Assembly: GCA_905187815.1 (NCBI GenBank) | Contig: CAJJJM010000030.1 | Coordinates: 1-7,128, forward strand | Source: an uncultured Methanomassiliicoccaceae archaeon | GTDB lineage: Archaea; Thermoplasmatota; Thermoplasmata; Methanomassiliicoccales; Methanomethylophilaceae | Reading direction: 5' to 3' | Length of the DNA stretch: 7,128 nucleotides | Shown here: in pieces, positions 1 to 5,076 of the stretch | Numbering within the stretch: the first letter of the stretch is position 1 | Layout: every line of letters begins with the position of its first letter | Notes under the pieces: generated by a model | What the model was told of the DNA's origin: nothing | The model's database searches: none | What the model saw: only the letters and a program-made list of their open reading frames with translations | Program-made: the position numbers and the translations under genes

Positions 1-914
1 GGTGCGGATCCAGAAGAGCCGACGAGGACATGCTCGTGGCGTACTCGTACGGCAAGGTGTCCTCGGTCTGCGTGGACCCTGTGGAGAAGAAACCCCTCTA
101 CCACTACAGGCCGCACTCAAGATGCTTCTCGGTGGGAGGGATCGGATGCAACCTCAGATGCAAGAACTGCCAGAACTACTCGATCTCGATGACGTCCAGG
201 ATCTCATACGGGAAGAAGCGCACCACATACGAGTCGCCCGAGGAGCTGGCCAGGATGTGCAGGCATGAGGGCCAGGACACGATAGCCTTCACGTACAACG
301 AGCCCGGGATATGGTTCGAGTACATCATGGACGTGATGGCGGCCGACCCCGGACTCCATCTCATCCTGGTGACCAACGGGTTCCTCAACGAGGGGCCCCT
401 GAGGGAGCTCTGCAAGGTCACCGACGCGTTCAACCTGGATGTGAAGGGGTTCACGGAGGACTTCTACAGGACCATCTGCGACGGACGGCTCGGGGATGTG
501 CTCAGGTCCGCCCGCATCATCCGCGACGAGGGCGTCCACCTAGAGCTCACCTACCTGGTCATCCCAGGGCACAACGATTCCGAGGACGAGGTCGGAAGAT
601 TCTGCGCATGGGTCCGCGACGAGCTCGGAGCCGATGTGCCGGTCCACTTCACCAGATTCCACCCCGACTTCGAGATGACCGATGTGCCGATGACCCCCGT
701 GGAGACCGTGATGAGATGCAGGGAGATCGGCATAGAGACCGGTCTGGAATACGTGTACGTCGGGAACGTCCTGACGGAGGACGCCGACAACACCTACTGC
801 CCCGGATGCGGCTCCCCTCTCGTCAAACGCCTGGGATACCTTGTTGACATCGTGGGCCTCGACGGCGACAGGTGTGCGGAGTGCGGAAGGAAGGCGGACA
901 TCGTGCTCCGATGA
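1..914 (+). CDS. AmmeMemoRadiSam-type radical SAM enzyme (5' end outside window)
   Basis: Radical SAM protein of the PflA-like group (COG1180), closest to the radical SAM member of the AMMECR1-Memo-radical SAM trio, whose substrate is not established. The frame is open back to base 3, and the first residues (C-G-S-R-R) align with the family's conserved CGVR segment. The internal ATG at 30 is therefore not the real start, and the N-terminus lies outside the window. Counting from that ATG, the 4Fe-4S cluster/SAM motif CNLRCKNC has cysteines at 40, 44 and 47, preceded by the family block DPVEKKPLYHYRP. Further blocks are FTYNEP, VTNGF and LDVKGF. The C-terminus carries a zinc-ribbon-like pair of CxxC motifs (C257/C260 and C282/C285), typical of this subfamily. 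The last 92 bp overlap the convergent peptidase gene. The Memo and AMMECR1 partners are not visible here. The family call is confident; the reaction is unknown. Confidence 0.9.
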   Translation, partial: CGSRRADEDMLVAYSYGKVSSVCVDPVEKKPLYHYRPHSRCFSVGGIGCNLRCKNCQNYSISMTSRISYGKKRTTYESPEELARMCRHEGQDTIAFTYNEPGIWFEYIMDVMAADPGLHLILVTNGFLNEGPLRELCKVTDAFNLDVKGFTEDFYRTICDGRLGDVLRSARIIRDEGVHLELTYLVIPGHNDSEDEVGRFCAWVRDELGADVPVHFTRFHPDFEMTDVPMTPVETVMRCREIGIETGLEYVYVGNVLTEDADNTYCPGCGSPLVKRLGYLVDIVGLDGDRCAECGRKADIVLR

Positions 915-1752
915 CGGATAGCGGGCTCCCCAGTACGGTCACGATCAGGAACGCGGCCGTCAGAGGGACGATGAACGGGATCATCGGCGTCACACGGACG
1001 TCGGACACCCCTGCGGAGTACAGTTCCTCCAGGACCTCGTCCCTGTCGTCGAATCCCCTGTGTGGGACGAGCACGCCGTCATCCAGCCTCTCCGCGGGCC
1101 ACACGAACGCGGTCCGAGCGGACGAGACGCCCATACGGTAGGTGGTGAACATCCTTCTCCCGACATATCCGTCACGGATGTTCCTGGCGACCACCCATGC
1201 ACAGGAGGCGAGGGAAATCACCAGCCCCATGACGAGGACTGACACCGTGGGATTCATGAGCAGGGCGACCGAAGGTTCCGGGACCCAGACGAGCGGGATC
1301 GTCCCCGATTCCGGATAGACCGGGAAGGCGATCGAGAGCGACATCAGACACTTCGCGTCCGCGCCCCCGGTTATCAGCCCGATCCTGTACATGTCGAACA
1401 TCGCGAAGAACGTCACGAACGACGCCACTGCGGCCCGGGCGAACGGATCCCCCGGATCGGCTGCGAAAGGAGCTATGGTCAGCACCGCGGATGCTGCCAC
1501 CACCGGCACCGCGACCGCTCCGCTGAGCCTCTCCGAGAGCATGTATGCGAGGAGCAGCAGCGAGCCTGCTATAGTCGAGACCGCCTCCAAGGTGCACACA
1601 TCCCGAACGGATAGCGTGCTGAGGACCGCTCCGGATGCGCCGATGACCGCCCAGTGGATGTCCGGCACCTCCCGGCTGTGTACGTCGCAGACGGACGCGT
1701 GGACCATCACGACGGCCGGGACAGCCACCCACAGCAGGACCAGGACGTCCAT
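823..1752 (-). CDS. Archaeal type IV prepilin / prearchaellin peptidase (A24 family)
   Basis: Membrane aspartic protease that cleaves class III signal peptides of archaeal type IV pilins or archaellins at the cytoplasmic face. Both family catalytic aspartates are visible: D23 in VCDVHSREVP just after the first membrane helix, and D132 in the GGAD motif (TGGADAK). About six to eight hydrophobic segments are present. A soluble stretch (about 195-250) precedes a final membrane helix that opens with VTPMIPFIVPLT, a pattern seen in archaeal A24 proteins with the extended C-terminus (COG1989-like). The 309-residue length suits this longer form. The ATG at 1752 has no SD but has a TTTAAG box centred about 26 bp upstream, suggesting a leaderless transcript. 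Residues 280-309 are encoded antisense to the radical SAM 3' end and look unconserved. No pilin, ATPase or platform protein is nearby, so the substrate is unknown. Confidence 0.86.
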   Translation of the reverse strand: MDVLVLLWVAVPAVVMVHASVCDVHSREVPDIHWAVIGASGAVLSTLSVRDVCTLEAVSTIAGSLLLLAYMLSERLSGAVAVPVVAASAVLTIAPFAADPGDPFARAAVASFVTFFAMFDMYRIGLITGGADAKCLMSLSIAFPVYPESGTIPLVWVPEPSVALLMNPTVSVLVMGLVISLASCAWVVARNIRDGYVGRRMFTTYRMGVSSARTAFVWPAERLDDGVLVPHRGFDDRDEVLEELYSAGVSDVRVTPMIPFIVPLTAAFLIVTVLGSPLSVIGARCPPSFRTPHTCRRRGPRCQQGIPGV

Positions 1753-1772
1753 GGTCCGGAGACGTCCGGACC
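1753..1772. repeat. Perfect inverted repeat, 8-bp arms, between TATA-like box and peptidase start codon
   Basis: GGTCCGGA (1753-1760) and TCCGGACC (1765-1772) are perfect reverse complements separated by GACG. The element fills the space between the TATA-like box and the ATG of the minus-strand peptidase gene, overlapping the expected transcription start. It could be a repressor operator. On a longer transcript it could instead form a hairpin next to the start codon. The symmetry is seen; the role is inferred. Confidence 0.6.
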
Positions 1773-1775
1773 GCT

Positions 1776-1781
1776 CTTAAA
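1776..1781 (-). promoter_or_regulatory. Candidate TATA box for the prepilin peptidase gene (leaderless)
   Basis: On the minus strand the sequence reads TTTAAG, centred 26-27 bp upstream of the peptidase ATG, the spacing expected if transcription begins at or next to the start codon. No SD-like sequence lies before the ATG. The box is a weak match to the archaeal TATA consensus, so this is inference from position and composition. Confidence 0.45.
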
Positions 1782-1800
1782 CGATGGGGGCATGGGTCAG

Positions 1801-1820
1801 GTGACGCACCGTGACGCACA
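1801..1820. repeat. Tandem 10-bp-period direct repeat GTGACGCAC(C/A)
   Basis: GTGACGCACC (1801-1810) is followed at once by GTGACGCACA (1811-1820), nine of ten bases identical. The period is one DNA helical turn, so both copies face the same side. It lies midway between the divergent peptidase and MscS promoters, upstream of both TATA-like boxes, where an activator could bind. The regulator is unknown. Confidence 0.5.
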
Positions 1821-1859
1821 TGTGGATATCGTGGCGATTCCGCACGTTTCTTGCTATAA

Positions 1860-1869
1860 CTTAAAATAC
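1860..1869 (+). promoter_or_regulatory. Candidate TATA box for the MscS gene (leaderless)
   Basis: CTTAAAATAC lies in a locally AT-rich stretch and is centred about 26 bp upstream of the MscS ATG at 1890. No SD precedes that ATG (the context is GCGAATATC). Together these indicate an archaeal promoter giving a leaderless mRNA that starts at the initiation codon. The position fits well; no transcription data are available. Confidence 0.65.
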
Positions 1870-1889
1870 TGTCCGAATCTGCGAATATC

Positions 1890-3518
1890 ATGAACGCCAG
1901 GAAGCTGACCGTCCTGATGCTCGTCACGGTGCTGATCGCGGTGACGGTCCCGGGCCTCATGTCCGAGGCAGATGCGGACACGTCCGATTCGGTCATCATC
2001 AACGTTGACGGCGGGAGCGGCAGCTCCGTCCAGGTGGACATGAACAGCGGATCCGTCGAGACCGTCGTCCTGTACGTGACTAACCACTCGTCCAGCTACC
2101 TGAGCCTGGACGTTCCCAGACTGGACACGGACGTCCTGGACGTGACGTCGACCGTCAAGGTGGGCGGCACCGAATCCAACATAATCTACCCCTCAGGGGA
2201 TTCCGAGGGCAGGCACATCGCCATCATCACCCTGAGCTTCCAGACAGACCGCCTCGCCGACACCCAGACGTTCTCCGGCAACATCACTCTGACGTTCACC
2301 GACCTCGGGCTGAGCCCCGACCAGGACAACGTCTTCACCAAGGATGTCCCGATAACGGTGAACGTGAACTCCGTGTACACCTCGGAGGGATCGTACAACC
2401 AGTTCTTCGGCCTGTTCCCCAACACGCTCCCGGCACCGTTCAACCAGCCCTGGGTGACGGCAGTGATCACATTCGTCCTGTGGATCATCATCTCGGTCAT
2501 CGTGTGCGAGGCTGTCATTCCGCTGTTCACCAAGCTCGTCGGGACCAGGAAGACGCCCGCGGAGAAGAAGAGCATCAGGAGCACGCTGACCAAGACGATC
2601 TCGGTACTGATGATAGTCGTGGCCATCAACGAGTGCCTCAACATCGTCGGGACAAGCGCCGAGATCATGAGCGTGGTCTCGACATGGTCGCTGGTGTTCT
2701 ACGTCATAATCGGCGCGATCCTGTCGTGGCAGATCTACATGTTCATAGTGACCGCCATCATCAACGGACTCGACGAGGCAGCGGACATCGACGGCATCGA
2801 CAACTCCCTCATCCCTCTGTTCAAGATGCTCGGCAGACTGGTCATCTGTGTCCTGGCCGCCACGATCATCCTCGCGGCGTTCGGGGTCGACCTCGCCGGG
2901 ATCATGGTCAGCGCAGGTGTCATCACCCTCGGTATCACCTTCGGAGCCCAGGAGATCATCAGCCAGTTCTTCTCCGGAATAATGTTGCTGGCCACCAGGC
3001 CGTTCAAGAAGGGCGACTACATCAGCCTAAACGGGACGACCTACATAGTCCACAAGGTCAAGGTGATGTACACCGAGTTCGAGAACTGGGACAAGGATCA
3101 GATCATCACCATGCCGAACAACGCCGTCACCGCTGCGACCATGATCAACTACACCAAGGGCGACCCGAGGACCAGGATCTTCATCTACATGTCCGTGGCC
3201 TACAACGCGGACCTCACCCTCGCCAAGGAGCTCATGATCCAGGCGGCCAACATGCACCCGCATGTCATCAAGGACAAGACCTGCATCCCGCCCAACACGA
3301 GGCTCACCAACTTCCTCGACTCCGGGATCGAGTACAGACTGGCATGCTACGTGGACGACTACGATCTCAGCGCCCACTACGCAGGCCAGATCAGGGAGAT
3401 CATCTACAAGCTGTTCAAGGATAACAACATCGAGATCCCATACAACAGGCTGCAGATAGACATCCTCAGCGACTGCGACGGGAGGAAGAGGGCCAGCGAC
3501 GCCACCCCCGACGACTGA
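1890..3518 (+). CDS. MscS-family mechanosensitive channel with secreted N-terminal domain
   Basis: Predicted small-conductance mechanosensitive channel that would release solutes on hypo-osmotic shock. Residues 1-30 form a signal peptide (MNARK, hydrophobic core, then ADA before the likely cleavage). Residues about 31-185 are a polar, Ser/Thr/Asp/Val-rich segment with alternating beta-like patterns, probably an Ig-like domain outside the cell. Membrane helices follow at about 188-213, 236-258, 263-290 and 313-335. The glycine/alanine-rich pore helix starts near 338 (AGVITLGITFGAQEIISQFF) and leads into the MscS beta domain (FKKGDYISL, then ITMPNNAV) and an alpha/beta C-terminal domain ending near 530, with a polar tail. 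At 542 residues it is much longer than the roughly 290-residue E. coli MscS, mainly because of the N-terminal region. The ATG is supported by the leaderless promoter and the signal peptide. The channel call is confident; the ectodomain fold is inferred. Confidence 0.93.
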   Translation: MNARKLTVLMLVTVLIAVTVPGLMSEADADTSDSVIINVDGGSGSSVQVDMNSGSVETVVLYVTNHSSSYLSLDVPRLDTDVLDVTSTVKVGGTESNIIYPSGDSEGRHIAIITLSFQTDRLADTQTFSGNITLTFTDLGLSPDQDNVFTKDVPITVNVNSVYTSEGSYNQFFGLFPNTLPAPFNQPWVTAVITFVLWIIISVIVCEAVIPLFTKLVGTRKTPAEKKSIRSTLTKTISVLMIVVAINECLNIVGTSAEIMSVVSTWSLVFYVIIGAILSWQIYMFIVTAIINGLDEAADIDGIDNSLIPLFKMLGRLVICVLAATIILAAFGVDLAGIMVSAGVITLGITFGAQEIISQFFSGIMLLATRPFKKGDYISLNGTTYIVHKVKVMYTEFENWDKDQIITMPNNAVTAATMINYTKGDPRTRIFIYMSVAYNADLTLAKELMIQAANMHPHVIKDKTCIPPNTRLTNFLDSGIEYRLACYVDDYDLSAHYAGQIREIIYKLFKDNNIEIPYNRLQIDILSDCDGRKRASDATPDD

Positions 3519-3660
3519 GCCCGCGACTGCGGAATCCGCAGAACATCCAAACCATTTAGCCCATTTACCTCCCGTCGGCTGTGGAATCCGTCCAATTTAC
3601 AGCGGATTCCTACAATTTATATAATATCAAAGAATCCAGCACGCATAGCCGAAAGGATGC
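3519..3660. promoter_or_regulatory. Control region upstream of lrp-dapA with three GGAATCC-core palindromic sites
   Basis: This intergenic stretch holds three related near-palindromes. Site 1 (3527-3541) is CTGCGGAATCCGCAG, with perfect 7-bp arms around a central A. Site 2 (3583-3590) is GGAATCCG. Site 3 (3603-3610) is CGGATTCC, the same site inverted. Centres lie about 52 and 20 bp apart, close to five and two helical turns, and sites 2 and 3 sit just upstream of the TATA box. Lrp-family proteins commonly bind about 15-bp pseudo-palindromes in phased clusters and often control their own gene, so these are candidate operators for the adjacent regulator. Site 1 could also form a weak hairpin after the MscS stop, but no T-tract follows it. 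Confidence 0.55.
3616..3625 (+). promoter_or_regulatory. Strong TATA box for the lrp-dapA transcript
   Basis: TTTATATAAT is the best match to the archaeal TATA consensus in the window. Transcription would be expected to begin about 26 bp downstream, near 3646. That leaves a leader of roughly 11 bases to the ATG at 3657, 27 to the ATA at 3673 and 60 to the ATG at 3706. Confidence 0.75.
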
Positions 3661-3705
3661 GGGGGTTTTAGCATAGACAACCTTGACAAGAGGATCATCG
3701 AGATA
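3657..3705 (+). other. Ambiguous 5' end of the lrp gene (AUA start, +1 frameshift or sequence error)
   Basis: In frame with the regulator and upstream of its first ATG, bases 3661-3705 encode GGFSIDNLDKRIIEI. The part from IDNLDKRIIEI is the expected first helix of an AsnC-type helix-turn-helix, so the ATG at 3706 starts inside the domain. No ATG, GTG or TTG lies in this frame before the TAG at 3646. Two upstream starts are possible. ATA at 3673 has GGGGGT six bases before it and would give MDNLDKRIIEIM. ATG at 3657 is one base out of frame, reading ATG CGG GGG TTT TAG; a +1 shift at TTT-TAG, or loss of one base from the G5 or T4 run, joins it exactly to the regulator as MRGFSIDNLDK. Confidence 0.6.
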
Positions 3706-4092
3706 ATGAAGAAGGATTCCAGATGTCCCTTCGTCGAGATCGCCAACCAGCTTGGAGTCTCCGAGGGAACCGTTCGCAGCAGGGTCCACAGGATGACCGA
3801 GGAGGGCATAATCCGCGGATTCACGATCAAGACCAGCTCGCGCAACGTCAAGGCCCTTGTGGAGATCCGCATCGACGTCAACACGGACACCCAGGAGATC
3901 GCCAAGGAGCTGGCCAGCTACGACGGCGTCACAGAGGTCTTCGAGGTCACGGGGGACCAGGACATCATCGCCATAGTCGACGTCGAATCATCCCAGCATC
4001 TCAACGACATCATCGAGAGGGTAAGGCGCTACGACAACATCCTCAGCACAAGGACGCGCCTCATCCTCAAGGAGCATTTTGGGGAGGCATGA
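3706..4092 (+). CDS. Lrp/AsnC-family transcriptional regulator, likely for lysine/aspartate-pathway genes
   Basis: DNA-binding regulator of the feast/famine (Lrp/AsnC) family. An N-terminal helix-turn-helix is visible (EIANQLGVSEGTVRSRVHRM, then EEGII). It is followed by a C-terminal RAM effector-binding/oligomerisation domain (about 45-124) with the family GDxD-type turn (VTGDQDIIAIVDV). The coordinates use the first canonical in-frame ATG, which gives 128 residues. That is short for the family, and conserved sequence continues upstream to about 3673, so the native protein is probably 139-144 residues. Its TGA at 4090 lies one base before the dapA start, so the two genes are almost certainly cotranscribed and translationally close. 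By context it may sense lysine or another amino acid and control dapA and its own promoter, like LysM next to lysine genes in Sulfolobus; this is inference. Palindromic sites upstream are candidate targets. Confidence 0.88.
   Translation: MKKDSRCPFVEIANQLGVSEGTVRSRVHRMTEEGIIRGFTIKTSSRNVKALVEIRIDVNTDTQEIAKELASYDGVTEVFEVTGDQDIIAIVDVESSQHLNDIIERVRRYDNILSTRTRLILKEHFGEA
4082..4087 (+). promoter_or_regulatory. Shine-Dalgarno that fixes the dapA start at 4094
   Basis: GGGAGG lies six bases before the ATG at 4094, inside the last codons of the regulator gene. A longer reading from the TTG at 4079 would place this SD inside the coding sequence and add five residues (MGRHE) before the family-typical MFAGTGTALITPF, so the ATG at 4094 is preferred. 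Confidence 0.8.
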
Positions 4093-4093
4093 A

Positions 4094-4966
4094 ATGTTCG
4101 CAGGCACAGGCACAGCGCTCATCACCCCGTTCACAAAGGACGGGCAGATCGACGAGGAGTCTCTCAGGAGGCTCGTGAACTTCCAGGAGGACAACGGCGT
4201 TAACACCCTCGTCCCCTGCGGCTCCACCGGCGAGTCCGCGATGCTGTCCCACGAGGAGCACCTCAGGGTAATCAGCGTAGTCATCGACGAGGCGAAGAAG
4301 GCCAAGGTCCTCGCGGGCGCGGGGAGCAACTGCACAAGCGAGGCCGTCGAGCTCAGCAAGAGGGCGGAGGACCTCGGTGCGGACGGTATCCTCTCCATCT
4401 CCCCCTATTATGTCAAGCCCACCCAGGAGGGCATATTCCAGCACTACAAGGCCATAGAGGAGGCCATCGACATCCCCATCATCGTCTACAACATCCCCGG
4501 AAGGACCGGGTCGAACATCACCGTGGACACCATGCTGAGGATGGCCGAGCTCCCCGGCATCGTCGGAGTCAAGGAGGCCAGCGGCAACATGTCGCAGATC
4601 CAGAACATCATCGCCAGGAGACCGAAGGGCTTCGAGGTCCTCTCCGGGGACGACAGCATCACCCTCGCCCTCATGAGCATGGGCGCCGACGGGGTCATCT
4701 CCGTCACATCGAACTGCTGCCCCGGGCTGGTGTCCGAGATGGTGAACAACGCCCAGTCCGACAAGTTCGAGATCGCCAAGTCGATCCACAACAAGCTCCT
4801 TCCCATATTCGGAGCCCTTTTCTGCGAGTCCAACCCCATCCCGATCAAGTACGTGATGGGGATCATGGGGTACGGCAACGGCTGCCCGAGGCTCCCGCTG
4901 ACCCCCCTGTCCGAGAACGGCAAGGCCGTCCTGGACCCCATCCTCAGGGACCTGGGGATAGCATGA
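4094..4966 (+). CDS. dapA: 4-hydroxy-tetrahydrodipicolinate synthase
   Basis: Condenses pyruvate with L-aspartate-4-semialdehyde to give 4-hydroxy-tetrahydrodipicolinate, the first committed step of the diaminopimelate route to lysine, in the cytoplasm. The protein is a class I aldolase TIM barrel of 290 residues, the usual length. Seen here are the Schiff-base lysine K160 in VGVKEASGN, Y132 in VYNIPGRTG, R137 for carboxylate binding, and Y105/Y106 in SPYY. The substrate loop reads GSTGES, with Ser at position 44 where most relatives have Thr and the relay Thr45 kept. The E. coli equivalents are K161, Y133 and R138. It sits one base downstream of the Lrp-type regulator with a good internal SD, implying one transcript. 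The last codons and stop form the left arm of a perfect hairpin. Assignment among related aldolases (NanA, KDG aldolase) is settled by the lysC and lysA neighbours. Confidence 0.95.
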   Translation: MFAGTGTALITPFTKDGQIDEESLRRLVNFQEDNGVNTLVPCGSTGESAMLSHEEHLRVISVVIDEAKKAKVLAGAGSNCTSEAVELSKRAEDLGADGILSISPYYVKPTQEGIFQHYKAIEEAIDIPIIVYNIPGRTGSNITVDTMLRMAELPGIVGVKEASGNMSQIQNIIARRPKGFEVLSGDDSITLALMSMGADGVISVTSNCCPGLVSEMVNNAQSDKFEIAKSIHNKLLPIFGALFCESNPIPIKYVMGIMGYGNGCPRLPLTPLSENGKAVLDPILRDLGIA

Positions 4967-4989
4967 GGGGCGGTGGGACCCCCTCATGC
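4961..4989 (+). terminator. Perfect 10-bp hairpin spanning the dapA stop codon
   Basis: GCATGAGGGG (4961-4970) pairs perfectly with CCCCTCATGC (4980-4989) around a 9-base loop. The left arm contains the last alanine codon and the TGA of dapA. It may protect the transcript 3' end or contribute to termination together with the second hairpin just downstream. Confidence 0.6.
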
Positions 4990-4995
4990 ACCGAA

Positions 4996-5023
4996 GGGCG
5001 GGGAACCGCCCGCCGTTTCTTTT
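4996..5023 (+). terminator. GC hairpin with GGAA tetraloop followed by T-tract
   Basis: GGGCGG (4996-5001) pairs with CCGCCC (5006-5011) around a GGAA loop of the stable GNRA type. After four bases comes TTTCTTTT (5016-5023). This resembles an intrinsic terminator and, with the T-rich tract that archaeal polymerase uses, probably ends the lrp-dapA transcript. That would leave lysC-lysA mainly on a separate promoter. Confidence 0.65.
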
Positions 5024-5043
5024 ACGCCGGCCTGCCAGTGGGC

Positions 5044-5076
5044 ATGACCGGTACCAGAGAGGTGCTTGATCTATGA
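5044..5076 (+). CDS. Possible 10-codon upstream ORF overlapping the lysC start
   Basis: ATG at 5044 opens a short frame encoding MTGTREVLDL and closes with a TGA at 5074-5076 that overlaps the lysC ATG in the form ATGA. The lysC SD (GAGGTG, 5059-5064) lies inside it. The T-rich stretch GTTTCTTTTAC lies about 20-30 bases upstream of its ATG and could serve as a poor TATA box for a leaderless start. The peptide has no lysine and only two threonines, so it is not a classic attenuator leader. Translation could couple to lysC. It may equally be chance. Confidence 0.25.
   Translation: MTGTREVLDL
5059..5064 (+). promoter_or_regulatory. Shine-Dalgarno for lysC
   Basis: GAGGTG lies eight bases before the ATG at 5073 and supports that start over the in-frame ATG at 5085. 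The 106-base gap between dapA and lysC otherwise contains two hairpins, a T-tract and the short upstream ORF; no convincing TATA box is visible. Confidence 0.7.

Noticed and set aside
1172..2041. 289-codon minus-strand frame spanning the peptidase and the divergent promoter region
   Set aside because: It runs through the peptidase gene in another frame and through both promoters, with no family motif, whereas the peptidase frame has both catalytic aspartates.
2480..3424. 314-codon plus-strand frame inside the MscS gene
   Set aside because: The His/Arg/Gln/Asp-rich translation is an alternative-frame artefact of the MscS coding sequence.
3527..3541. MscS transcription terminator
   Set aside because: The 15-bp palindrome leaves at most a 5-bp RNA stem and is not followed by a T-tract, so a DNA-binding site is a better reading.
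3669..3671. TAG read through as pyrrolysine in the frame starting at ATG 3657
   Set aside because: That frame reaches a TGA at 3684 only five codons later and never enters the regulator frame, so simple read-through makes no sensible product; only a frame change would.
4079..4093. Upstream TTG start for dapA
   Set aside because: It would place a good SD within the coding sequence and add five residues not typical of the family; the ATG at 4094 is six bases after that SD.
4967..5072. Lysine riboswitch upstream of lysC
   Set aside because: The gap is only 106 bases and is taken up by two simple hairpins and a T-tract; a lysine riboswitch needs a multi-helix junction of about 170 bases or more.
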